From positions 68,304-132,303 of the forward strand of contig NMRA01000665.1 in assembly GCA_002633005.1 (NCBI GenBank): a stretch of DNA of 64,000 nt. The letters run 5' to 3'. Below the pieces are notes generated by a model. The model was not told the origin of the DNA. It saw only the letters and a list, made by a program, of their open reading frames with translations, and searched no databases. The position numbers and the translations under genes are program-made. Source of the DNA: Phoronis australis (Eukaryota > Phoronida > Phoronidae). Positions 41,601 through 55,200 of this stretch are shown here, piece after piece (positions within the stretch are counted from its first letter, which is position 1; each line of letters begins with the position of its first letter).

Positions 41601-44600
41601 TGTTGTGTCACAGCCGAACATTCATGTATTGTTATAGTAATAGTGCACTGTGATTGATTTTAGAATTTTCTTCCGAACTAGTCTAGGCTTTTTGTCCTAA
41701 CAAAACACGGATATTATGAGAAAAACGAAACCGTTGATATGCTTTTCTTGCAAAATCACGTTGTGGCCGTTACTGTGTGACATTGTCAACTTGGATTTTC
41801 ATAACGTCCAACCCGATCTGTTTAAGTTGCTTTGAAAATTGCTGTACGCTGAGCTGCAGTACTGATGTTAATGCCTTAGATAGTCCATGCAACTAAACCA
41901 CTGCACAGTACCCTTGCTGACTACAGATTGTATCATGGTGATAATCCTCGATGCTTTGGACGTTACTTTTGACATTCTTTCCATTGGATATAGTAAGTAT
42001 TCAATGAAATATTTTAGACGTGTAGGTTAGTGGGGGGGGGCATATGCCCCCAATTGTTTGCAGCATTGTGTGCAAAATCCTGATAGCGACTTGGGAAATT
42101 GTGACTTTAAGGATACAACTGTCTAGTGTAGATATTTAATAATCAATGATGACAATAAAAATCTAACATTTTTTGAAATTCTTCAACACCAATCAAAACT
42201 CTTGTTCATGCAGGCTTGTGTCTTGTTTTTTTGTGCTATGACCTAAGAAAAATTATATCATTGTAATTATTCTTTTTAGAAATCGAAGTACACAATGAGG
42301 ATTCGTTGTTCTAAAAAAGTGGATGAAAGCTTGTTCTTGTACCAGGCCATTACCAAAAGGAGAAAGAATTATGATAATATGCTATATTGCTTCATTATGA
42401 TAATATGCTATATTGCTTCATATTTTATAATAGTTTAGTTCTTGCTATTTTATTGTATCTAAGAAGTCCACGTTTGTTATGTTACTGTAGCTAAATTAGT
42501 GTTAATAAATAGATAGTAACATGTTACTATGTGTTTTGTTTTTGTAACATAATTGTGAGAGATTCTGGCTAGTGAATGGATGCCCTCCCCTTTTGCAAAG
42601 ACTTGGGACTTTTTATCATGTTCTAGCATACATGGTTTTGACTCCAAAAATATCTCAGAATCAATGAAAAGCAGGAGATAGGCAGAAAGTGTAAAAGAGC
42701 TTAGAAAATGATAGGTAGGGTTATATCCTTTTTCAAATGCCCAAAGCCATTTGGCAATTGAAAAGGAATTTGTAAAGAAAACAGTCAAAGCAACATCTAA
42801 AGTTATGAAAAAGTAAATAAAATAAATGGATGCCATTATTTCTAATGAAATGATGAGTTGTTATGCTTTAGAACATGAAAATATTTCAAATTTTCAAACT
42901 TGGATGTGAGATGTGGACGTTACTATGTCAACATTTGTCAACTGTCAACATGTAACCTCCAAACGTCAACAGAGCATAAAACAAAAAGGTCAGCAATTCT
43001 CTGCACAAGCTTTACTGGTAAGTATTGGCCTAGGACTAATACAAAACCTAATCATGATTTTTTAGTTGCTAATAAAGTTATAATACCATGCCAAAACTAT
43101 AACATGTCAAAATATGAGTAACGTCCACAATGCGACAAAAGTCATTGAGATAACATTTTTTATTGGAGGAATTCAATTATTATATATATGCTTGTTAGAT
43201 GGGAACATATGCAATGGAAAACATTTGTTATTAGGATTATTTGACAAAACAATCGTATGAAAATTGATGTCAACCATTAAAAAGTAACGTCCGCAACTTT
43301 TTATTATAGAATGATAATGCCAAACTTATATGTAAATTAAAAACCAAATTATCTTCTCTAGTTCAAAGTTGTGAAGAGTAGGCATCAGACTTAGTCATAA
43401 AGAATAAAAATGGTAATAATTTTTCATGCCCTGTCCCACAATAATTGCGGAATAGCTGAGAATGACCCAATTAGCAAAATCTCAACAATTTTGGACAAAA
43501 CTGGCCACAATTTCTGGGATTCACTTTTCAAAATCTACGCGGGTCGTTGCGAATGTCCGTATTTTATCAAAACATTGTCTGTAGGTAACCATGGTATCGA
43601 ACTTGAAAGTACTACAGCATTACCATGTCGCTACTCATTGTAACGTGAAAAATACTTCGTGTTCCATACTGTGTCTTAAATTGGCAACATTTTACCGTAC
43701 ATTCCACTTCATATATAGCAGCTTTCAAATCAGACGTGGACCAAAGTATAAACACCATAGTCAATTGCATTAATTTTGCAAATGTATAGAAAAGGAATTA
43801 CTGTTAAGGTGCCGTATTTCACTATTCTTGCGGCCGTGGTAACATTAAATTAGTCTCCCAAGATTTTAACCCATATACTCTAATCAGCTCTCAATATACC
43901 TTAGTTTAAACAACCATAATTTTTCCTTTATACAAAACTATTTCACGAATATGCCATACCAAGCAAATATCTTGTAAAGTAGTCAAAATCAAGCATTTCA
44001 CAGGAAAATACCCCAACTTACGATAATTCAGGGTTATATTGCAGGTATACAAACTCAAAAACGACGCAGAGGGAATAGTACAGCTGCGAGGCTTTTGATA
44101 AAAAACCTCAAAAGCTTTGCTAAAAAGATCTGGGTGTAGTTTTAAAAACAGTAAAACTCGCGTTCAGTTCAAGAAGCTACTGTTTGATTTATACCTGCTT
44201 AGCATGGCACAGTAAACTTGGTTTCAACTTGTTCCTTATGGAGATCAGAAGTGATTACTGGGTTCTCGAAGAACTGACAGTTCGTTATTCCTCGATACCA
44301 TGCTTGTACATAAAATGACATTCCGTGATAAGCCAACTTGTACAGTCTGATCTCAACTCATAGTGAGCTTTCCCTTCTTTAAGAAGCCAGGATATCATTC
44401 CCTATTTGATTAAAGCAAGATCTGAGGCCAATTTCAAAACAGTAGGTGGTCTCAACCAAAAGTTGGTTTTTGTGATGGAAGGTTTTTGTTACCCACTTAA
44501 ATCATTAAGGAATCACGCACAGCTTCAAAATTATGTGGGCCCACAACATACGCATTTTTTCAACTTAAAATAAATTTCGACAAAAACATCTTGAATACAA

Positions 44601-46230
44601 GGCACACTGAATATATTTATTAAATGCAGAGCAAAAGTATTCAGACAAAATGATCTACAATTCCCCATCATAGCAGCTGGACGGAATCTGAATTCATCAT
44701 GACTGAGAATGGAGGAGAATCAACAAGCCAGTAAGCAAGGTGACTGAATTATTTTGTAAAATAGAACTTTACCACTATAACAGTTATTACCAGTCATATT
44801 TGCTCTTAACGGAAATAGCCCTCATGATGGGAAAATGATATTTTGTCTTAATACTTTTGTCTCGCACTGTATCAAAATGAGCACTAACACGAATCATTCA
44901 CATCATCGTTTTTGAACGGCAATGTTAAAAGCTACACAATGAAACTCACATCCATTGGATCCAACAGCAGTGATAGACTTTATCCGAGTGTAACCGATTC
45001 ATTTGAAGACCCAAGTATAAATACATGAGCAACCAATGAAAACACGTCCAAGTTAACTGAAGGTGCTATTAATGCCTGGCTAGGGCACTTCTAAGTATTT
45101 TTTGTTTTTACAAGAAGCTATTTGTACATGCATCCGCTAATAGGTCTGGTGGGAAATTTCTGGTCATGGAGAGATGGAACTTTGTCGATACCCATCAATA
45201 GCTGTAATCCAGATAATTGCTGATGGTGAAGCGATCACAAGAAATTGAGAGTAATGCAGTCTTCTGAATTAACAATTTCAAACCAGCTAGCAACTGGGAA
45301 TGTCTTCATATTACCCTAATTGTACAAACCTGTATAAAAACTGTCAGAGCAAACTTACACAGCTTATCACTGTTTCAATTAAACTAAATAAATGCCTAAG
45401 AAATTATCCAGTTTGTGGGACAGACTTGGCCTGTTATCAAAAATTTTATGATACATCCATTAGCAAATGAAACAGATTACTGCAGAGACATGAGAAAATT
45501 GACATCAAAGAGAAGATCAGCAAGAGATTACACAGATCACAATATTGATTAAGGCCACAGATCAGCAATACAGCAAGAATACTTGACAACACCAAAGGGA
45601 CCAAGATTATTTCAACAAAAATTTAGATGAAAGCTTTAAAGGACACCTCACCCTGTTTTGGCCTGTTAACAGATACTAAAAACAACTTATCTATCCAATT
45701 CTCTGAAACAAAATAATGCTCCCTACAACCCTCAAAAGTTTGGAGGGCATTTTGAAAACCATGCAAAGTCTGCTAAACTGGCAAGCATGACCTATTAACA
45801 CGGCAACTCAGAACCATAATATCCAATCTCCCGATGACGTAGGGACTTAAAGCTGTTTCACAGTTGTCATGGTTCAAGCTGTCATACTTTGACACACCTA
45901 CGTTGCATTTACATGACAGCATGATGAAGACTTATCCGCGCATGCTTGTATAAACAATTGTAAATGTCGAAACCACATGGAATGCCAGCCAATCACCCAT
46001 ATATGCGCTACTGCGCAAGCACATTGAAAGATGATCCCTTTCAGCCCTGACCCAGTTATGTTTAAATGTTTAGTTGACACTGGACATGGAAAAAGTGGGG
46101 GCTATAGCACCCCAGTCCCCAAGGTACACCTCCAATAGACCCTGGGAAGCGCTGCACTATGGTGCCCCACCCATGCTGGAGCAAGTAATCAAGTGTAACT
46201 CACTCTACCACTCAAACTAGTGTCAAAAAT

Positions 46231-46266
<36 letters not shown>

Positions 46267-49200
46267 GCGCACCTCATCAGCTGTTCCATGTTAGTTTCTC
46301 TGTGACAACTGTCTGTGTCTAAATGCTGCCTATGAGTTTTTAGCTGATTTGTGCTTGTATCATTTAAAGGAGAATACCACCCGATTTAATTAGTCTTTTT
46401 ACCACCTTAATTGGTCTTTATCCACATCGCTTCTAATACGGTCGACCTCACCTTGCCGAGAGGTGTCACGTTAACCTGTGAAGAAGGTGAGAAACGACGC
46501 AGCAACGTCGAGAGCCCAAAATGCTGAGGAAGTGGCTCGCGGTAGTGAAAAATGAAAGGTATGCTGTTAATAGCAAGTATGAGGCCGTGAAATATCTCCG
46601 TGTCTGGCCGGCATTTAGTCGACAGTGATTTCTCTGACGAATTCTGGCTTACCAAAGAACTATCTATACGTTCCGTTGCCTGTGCATGTTCACGGCGCCT
46701 CTCTAGTATTTCTTGATCAGTGCATTCCGGTTGGAACTGATAACCTGTGAAACCTAACGATCCGTCGTATGAGCTCTTGACTAAGTCGGGATTGGCGCTA
46801 GGCGAGTTGCCATGTAGACGTTTATTATACTGCATTCTGTTTCAAAATGAATTATTCTTATCGTAACCAATGCTTGTATGAAACTGAATCAAAGTCGGTC
46901 TCATTAGATACAATTTGTAATGCCTTGGAGTGCTCGTGAGTGGAAATGTTTTAAGTAGCCAGCAATGAATAAACCACTGCGTTATCGGCTTTTGATACCG
47001 GCAGCAAACGTAATTGACCGGGCACCGAGGCAGTGTGAGCGCATGCTAATTCAGTGTTTGCTGACAGAAAGCTATTGTGAAACAATTACTCGATTTTATA
47101 AGCTATGGTTACATGTTAGGGAATCTTTATTTAGAAATACAAAATATCAAATCAGTGTTACTGTACAACCTTTGCCCTGACAGTCTGTGAAAGGGGAACC
47201 CAACTTCGCGACCCCCAACAAGTAAGTAGATTTTCAGTTTCGTGGCTAATTCACATATTAAATAATTACGTGCAGGTTATTTTTTTGGCCCAATATTATA
47301 GTCTTTTCGTGACTGGAGGTTTAGTTTCCAACTCAAGCTGGTTTACGTTTGCACCAGTCCCAGCGGCCGCAACGGGCCTGATCGTGTTCCGAGTCACTGG
47401 CCGGGATAACGAGCGTTTTGTGTGTTTATAACTTAAAAAATCACAAGTATAAACAACACAGATCTAGGTTCTCCTGTCTGTATTTCACGGAGAAATACTT
47501 CGATTTTATCCCCGAACAGACTCCAATCTCCTGCTACGGACCTTGGTAAAATGGCCTGCCAAACTTTGTAGGCTATGGTGTGTCCAAGTGCCAATAAATC
47601 CGTAACAGCGAAATAAAACAACACGTTTTAATAAGAACTCGGTGTATTTTTAAGGGTTTTACATCGAAGTTTTTTTGATGATTTATTGGTGTTAAACGAT
47701 GAATTCAAGCGATAAGCTGACACCACTTGCCCGTGCTGTGAACTGCTGAACAGACTGCGTGTGAAACCAATTACGTCATTGGATAATTTCAACACCTCCA
47801 TCTGCCCCCAGATGTAAGGTAACGCAACCGAACCTGCCGTTATCGAGTGGAACTACTCAATCTAAATTGATACAAAATAGGTTGTTTTTTGGCTGGCATT
47901 CTCCTTTACGATTGACACCAGTAAAGAATAAAAAAGATTGGCTTATGTCATCAAAACAGAGTTTAGTATCCTTTTAAGGAAAACATATTGGACAGCAGCA
48001 CGCTATCATAAATACACTAGGCTGCTGCAGCAATAACTAATTCCCAAATTACCACAATACCACTTATGCAATTAAACAGTGTAGCAAATCAGCAAGGCAC
48101 TTGTCATTTACTCTTTAGTTCAGCTGCCGATCAATAGGTGGAGCTGGAAGTTGGATACATATCCGGTGTGAGCCACGTGTTTGAGGCAACAGCTAGAGGA
48201 AGTGATTTGGACAGCGGACCGTTTCCCTTGAAACTCTTCATGGCGCTTTCGACTGCCAGCTGTTGTCAGTATTGCTAAGGAGGTTTCTGAACTCAGCGGA
48301 CTGCTCTGTATGTGATTATCAATAAAGCCTGAGCCCCACCCGCCAGCTCTCGTCAGCGACGTTGTGTTATAGTCAGGACTCTGAACTTACTCAATTCCTC
48401 ACCCACCGGCTTGTAACATTATTTTCTTGTTGTTTAGATTATTATAAGTTTGTTGCTTTGTTACTTCTTTTTTGAAAACAATATGTTTCTACTACACTGT
48501 GGTATGTAACACACCTTTTTCATTAACCGTTCACTGTTTGATACACATTCCATATTGATCAAAGCTTTCCATCAAAAGTTAAGTTCATAATTTGTCATTT
48601 TAATGTTCAGGGCTTGGAATGACCAATGGCGAAAAACGCGGAAATTTTTACGGCCCGAAACATGCGCGCAGCCAGCCTTGAAAAAGTCGGTGTCGACCTT
48701 TTGCCGACAAAAATCGAGAGGACTACAAAAAACGGTACCACCTCCGGAAGCGTGCGTCTGCTTCTGTGTTAACTGTTAACTCGGTCGCCACTCCCGCTTC
48801 CAAACATTTTTGGCTGCAGAGTTGTAGTATTCGTCACCGCGGTTTACAATCACATGAGCCGCCATTGAGGAAATCCACCACGCTATCCCAGATGCCCTGG
48901 CAATGTTGACAGTTTACGTTCCTCCGAAACATAAAGAGCAACTTCCGCTTTTCGAGGTGAAAGTCGTTGGCAACGCGGCAGTAAGAAAGAAATTTGCCGC
49001 GGAAATTTTATATCAAATCCGATTTTTTTACGCGGAAATATAATAAAATACGCGGACAGAACATTTGAAAAAAGCGGAAATCCGCGTTTCCGTGGAAAAT
49101 TCCAAGCCCTGAATGTTAAACAAATTTTACTGACATGAAACTGGATTGAGCACATCTGAATCTGACCAAACTCAATAACTGAACAAACCGAACAAAACAT

Positions 49201-52200
49201 CACTTGTCAGTGACGTAAAACCTACACTGATGACAATCTCTCTTTATTTTAGGGAACATAGAAGTAATAAGAATTTTAATCTAAGACCGCAGAACAACTT
49301 AAAAGCAAACAGATTTCTTTTAATTTTGTTTGGCTAGCTGATTTCCATTTCTTAGATGCATCTCCAATAAGCTACACAGATTTTGACAAATGCGGACTAC
49401 GCCCTTTCCAAAAGCCCAAGATGAGACTGGGGAGGGGGGAACTTCATACAGCCAGAAATTGAAATTTACTACAGCGCTTGACCAAAATTTTGCCAGGAGT
49501 CCTCCATGAGACAAAAATGGAAACATATTATTAACACTGTAAAAGTCAAGGGAGAAAACTACAAGATTTACCGACAGCCTACTGCAAAGAGTATAAATTA
49601 TGCTACGACTTTTCATTGCCAAAATTAAGATTGTGGTGAGTGTCACTTCACCATAGGATTTCCCAAGAGATTAAGTGAGGATCAAGAGTATTCAGAGGTT
49701 GCTCATCCAACTTCTTGCGATTTTTCAAAAAATTGTCCACGTCCCTAATGTACTGAGAAAATGGATCCATGTACAGTCTATGGTGTAATAACACTGGAGT
49801 AACCAATCACCTTCTTGTCTTGCAACAGAATCTGCAGTCTGCTGGTGAGAATTTAGCTCACAAACGACAAGAATTATTATTGTGTTATTTGACAACACAG
49901 CGTTTCTCCATGTACTGCTTTGGGCTTCATGGTCTCAGGTTATGTACGATGTTATTGATAAGTTTGTGTTTTTACCTAAATAACCACAAAACTATAGATT
50001 TTAGCCCGGTAAAAGTATATATTTTCTGAAAGCAGAGACATTGCATAATTTAATTTTTGACTATTTATCAATCAGAAACTGAGACACATGACCATGCCTT
50101 TTTATTTAAATTTAGCAAAAAAGTAACTATTGTATATTGATACTGTACAGAACAATGGTATTAATAACATGTCCAAATTTTGAAATCTCAAAAACACTTT
50201 GTTTTCATTTTATGTAACTTTTGAGTCTTTTATAAAAATAGTAAAAGTCCTATTTTTGATAGGCCCTCATTCAAAAGTGGAAAATTTCAAAAAAGTCCCG
50301 ATTGCATTTTGGAGAACAATGCATAAAAAGCATGGTTTCAAGGATTCCTGTGAATTCAGTCAGCCATTTCAGAGATATAATATTCCAAAATTTGCCAATT
50401 TTTCCCATTTTTCGAGGAACCTAAACAACACTTACTAATAATCTCTCTGAAAGGGTTAGAGTTATGATATTAGCCTACAAAACAGTAATGTTTGTAGAAC
50501 AAACCCCTACAAATGGGAAACTCATTCAAGGAAGCTGCATACAAATGCATCCAACTCATTCGTTTATATGCAACCAGGCCTTTATGCAGCGTAGGTGCTG
50601 GGCCTCTAAATGGACGCCCTAGAATTAGTATGGATGCCCTGGCAAGGATGCCCAATGTATCATTTGGACGCCCACTATAAATAGGAACCTTTCAAGTTTG
50701 GACACACACATTGTAATGATTACTAGGAAGCCTAAAGAGACTCACAGTGGTGGCTCTTTTTTCAAAGCAGGAAGAAATATACAATGTATATACAAAGTAT
50801 ATACAATGTTGCTATGCTCACACTAATGGTTGATAGCACTGTAAAAACCTTGGTCTATGCAATTTTTGGTTAAAAATCTGTGTGTTTGGGGGGATTGTTG
50901 GGGGTGGGGGGTTCCGCGTCGGAATCATGGACGCCCTGGAATATTGGGAACCCCATTTTGGACACCCTATTTTCGAAATCCTGGATAAAGGCCTGTATGC
51001 AACACATATTATAAACACAAACCATATGTAAATATTTAAACACACCGGTGTAAATATCAATTTGCATCGCCTTCATATGAGGGGAAAGAAAAGCAACATT
51101 TGTGGCTAGTACTCGAAACATTTCCATGGGAAGGCATGGCATGAGCAAATTTTGAAGAAGGCTTCTGGAAAAACTACCTTGAAACTGTTTTTTCCCCGAC
51201 TGCTAATTTATCTATTGCAGTGTTGCACTTAGGAATATCGCTCCAACAATAAGTATGGATTAAGAAAAATTAATGGATTGACAGAACACAGTAAATAAAA
51301 AATTGGAAGACAAAAGACAGTTTGATTGTCAAGTGGTAGATTTCTCTTCTATACAGGTAGCGTTTCGTCAAGAATTGCTCAAATATGTTTGATGAAAAAG
51401 ACAACACAACTTCAGAAACCCACTGGAGCAAGGCCATACATGGAAATATTAAGACTTCTTTTAATTTGTGCACACAAAATGCTCATGTGAAATTAGCATA
51501 GTCATAGCCAATTACTTGCTACCATACTAGGTAAGATTTCCACAAGGCAATCATTTGAATAATACAATTGGCGACAGAAGAAGCTTGGGATTCCCCAATT
51601 ACGCAGGCGGTAATGATATAAGTAACTGATCAATTATCGTGGTTGAAGAATTGTTCATGGCTTGTTATTTAAGCTAAAATGGCTCCCTTATTCGATTATT
51701 CTTTATGTAAAGTGCGGCTACCATTATTGCTGCTGCCTGGTTGTGTTAATATGAACTGGTTTTAGAAATTTCAGCATTCAACAGACAGTCTTTTGCATGG
51801 AGAACAGAATGGCTAGCTGCTTTGTCCTGGAAAAGAAAGTAATGAAACTGAGTATTCTCCACAACCTGTTTTGACTTGTCATGCAAGTTTGAATTTTGTC
51901 ATGATGACTGCTTTATTTGCGTTGAGTTTGAAAACCTGTATTTTCAATGAGTTTGGTGTATTGGGAGAATAGTAGTTTCATTAATGTAAGTATAGAACCA
52001 ACAGCAGCTTTACACCCGGATGTAATACTGTTTGCATGACAAAAACTACATAGAGAACTTTTACCCTGAGGGTAAGGAGAGTATCCCAATTCTCCAGAAA
52101 CACAGACATCAAAAACAGACCTAGGCGCAAAGCTGGGGAACTATGCTGCACCAAATGTATTGCAGGATAAGGGCACAGGCACAAGAATATATAATCAGTG

Positions 52201-55200
52201 AGATGGCCAGTGAGCACTGCGAGGACATCATTTGGTAGACACCAGCATTAACGAAATGGAAATCCCTATGACAGAACACACGTACAAAGCCATGCTATAC
52301 CTGGATATTACTACATCACTAGCTCACAAAAAATTTAATATTAAATTAACCAAAGGCAAAATGAGCAGTATCGCACACCAATACAAACAGTTTCTACTGT
52401 GCTGTGCTCTAAATTAAGATAAGGAATTCACAGGTGAAAAAAGACCCAACTTTTAATTAGCAGATGCACTCCATTAAATGCATAGGCAATTCTCTCTACA
52501 TTCCAATTATTCTCTCAAATAACAACGGGTACATCACAGTCAAGGTCCATATTTGGTGTCCACTTTTGATGAAAAATGAAGGATGTCAAAAACTACACTG
52601 CGATATTTTAAAGTACCATCATTCTAGGTTTGTAATCTAAAATATTTTTGAACAAGAACCACACGAATAAAATCTTCTGGCCTGATGCATCCCAGTAGTA
52701 TAAAAGGGTACATACACTACAACTTGCGATCACAACCCACTTCCATCATGCAAAGAATCATAAGGTGGACACTAATATATTAATATATTGGTTAAATAGA
52801 ACAAGAGCAACGCGGAGCGTTGAAATGCGCCCACAATTGCACCGCATACGGTATCCTTCTAGGGTTGTTTATTGGTACCATAAAGTGGCCAGTAGAGGGC
52901 ATACTTTGCAAAATGGAAAGGCATGGTCATTGTCTCCTCAATAGGCTAGGGGCAAAATGTGAGTAATCTTCATAATACAAGCACATCCTATACACCAGTT
53001 GCTTAAAGCACCACAGAAACATAGAATTAAAAACAAATTTACCAACATACGAGATTAGCACAGCATTAGAATGCCAGAAACAAATTTCTACTTGGAACTT
53101 TTCCTTCACAGTCACGAAGTAACACAAAGTATACACCTAAAGACCTATGAAAATACAGAGGTCAATGTAAAATACTAAAATTGCCACTAGAGGCAAATAC
53201 TAAAATTGCCACTAGAGGCATACCGGTAATCAGAATCATCCTAAAGTCGTCATCGTCCGTTGTCAACATCACATAAATACACTTGCTAAATTTAGTAAAG
53301 ATCCTGCAAACGGTTTGGGAGATACAGCCATGGGCGCAAAAAAACAAAACTGCCACTAGGAGGCGCCACAGTAGTCCAAATCGTCTGAAAATCATTGTCA
53401 GCTGTCTTCCTTATAGTAAGCACATACACGCCAATTTTCACAATCATCCTTTGAGCGGTTTGGTTGATAGAGGGGTGGACGCAAAAAAACAGACTCGAAA
53501 ACAGTAAAAATGGCCACTAGGTGGCGCAAACTATGTCGAATCCATCCGAAAACGGCAGGATAGCGTCATCTCACTACTAGGTGCCTACATACCAAATTTC
53601 ATGAAAATCCGTTCAGGACTTTTGAAGATACAAAGGTAAGCGTAAAAAACTAAAATTGCCACTAGGGGGCACACCGGTAGTCGGATCCGTCCGAAAGTTC
53701 GCACATGCCGTCCCATTCATGAATGGAACATATGTGCCAAATTTCATGAACATATGTCAAAGGGTTTTGGAGATAGAGCAGCGGACGCCGGACGCTAGAC
53801 GCCGGACGGACGCCGCCCGGACGGACGGACGGACGGACGGAGATGACGGCATAATGCGTCCACATATAAATATGTGGGCGCATAAAAAGCAGGATATACT
53901 AAGTAAAAACCTATTACCAAGGTAATCAAGTTGTTCTAGATGATGAAGCTTTACATATCTTAAAAAAAGATAGAAATTTTTTTCTTGCAATTATGATGCT
54001 TACAAAAAATAAAACGACAAGTAACTATTTTTTCTAAAAAACTTTATTGGTGCCATTTGCATAGTTTTCAGTAAATTCACCATTTGGTCAAAATAGTGAA
54101 AGCAATGCTAGGCCCAGTGTTCAACTTGTTAACAGTAAAAATGTGGTACTGGTGGGGGTACGTACACTACATAATTACTAATGACGTATAGTCAATTAAC
54201 ATCAAATTTTGAGTAACTTAGAAATGTCTTGGATCAGATCTCGAGGTTTGTGTTTTTAATATTTTTTGGTTTGCTGCAAGTTGTCTTGACAGACTGAACA
54301 TCTGCATTTAGTAACATCAGTTGTCACCAGGTGTCTTACGGAATGTAACTGTGTGTCACTCTATTGCCCACACATTTGATAATGTCCCTTGTTAAATGTC
54401 AAAGTGGGAGCATTTAAGATAAACAAGTGTTGTTCATGAGAATAGCAGCATGTAAAAATACTTGTAGGCAATATTTTATAGCATACAAGTTGAAGGTAAA
54501 CACACTTATCTACATTTCAATGACTTGTTAGGTTTATAACCAAATACTTAGAATCTACTGAGAGTTAGTACATTTACCAAATGTATTAAAAAGAGAACAA
54601 ATGGATATCTATCATTCATTGAATACATGCACATGTTGATATATAGGGGTACGTACACTACACAAATGCTAATATTTCACTCAAAACCAAAGTATTTGTA
54701 GCTAGCACCTTTCTGACTTAATGTTTTGAGGGAGGAAACTGTTACCAATGCTGCTTACTTACCAAGTAATATTTTAATGACCTGGTACTTGTTAATGTCA
54801 GGGTACCTACACTACAAAAGGGGTGTGTACAATGCATCATTGTTTCTTCCATTTCTCAATGATTAAGTACAACTTTATCTAAGTGATTCTGAAAGTGATT
54901 CGAGTTATTCCTTGTAATATCAGAAAAGTTGCTTACTTTATAAAATAAGTTTATACTGGTGACACTTGTAAATTGGAATTTATAAAATGGACATTCGTAA
55001 CGACAAAAAATACATAATTTTCTCACACACAATTCAATTTTGATAATTCTGTTGTCACTTTGCATATTAATTAAATAACATTTGCATATGTGATACAGTC
55101 ACCCTTCAGCACGTGACCAGAAATTTTTAGTTTAGCCCATAACACAGTCGACTCTCGAATATGGACCTTGATTGTGACTTACCCACAACTATACTTTTAA

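Noticed and set aside
42477-42836. 119-residue minus-strand frame
   Set aside because: Rich in Phe, Tyr and Ile as expected from AT-rich DNA. No domain, inside a TIR element, and no splice context.
50575-50992. Inverted AGGCCTTTAT / ATAAAGGCCT pair with GGACGCCCT words as a transposon
   Set aside because: The inverted segments are only about 10 bp and no target duplication is visible. Left as a note in the intron description.
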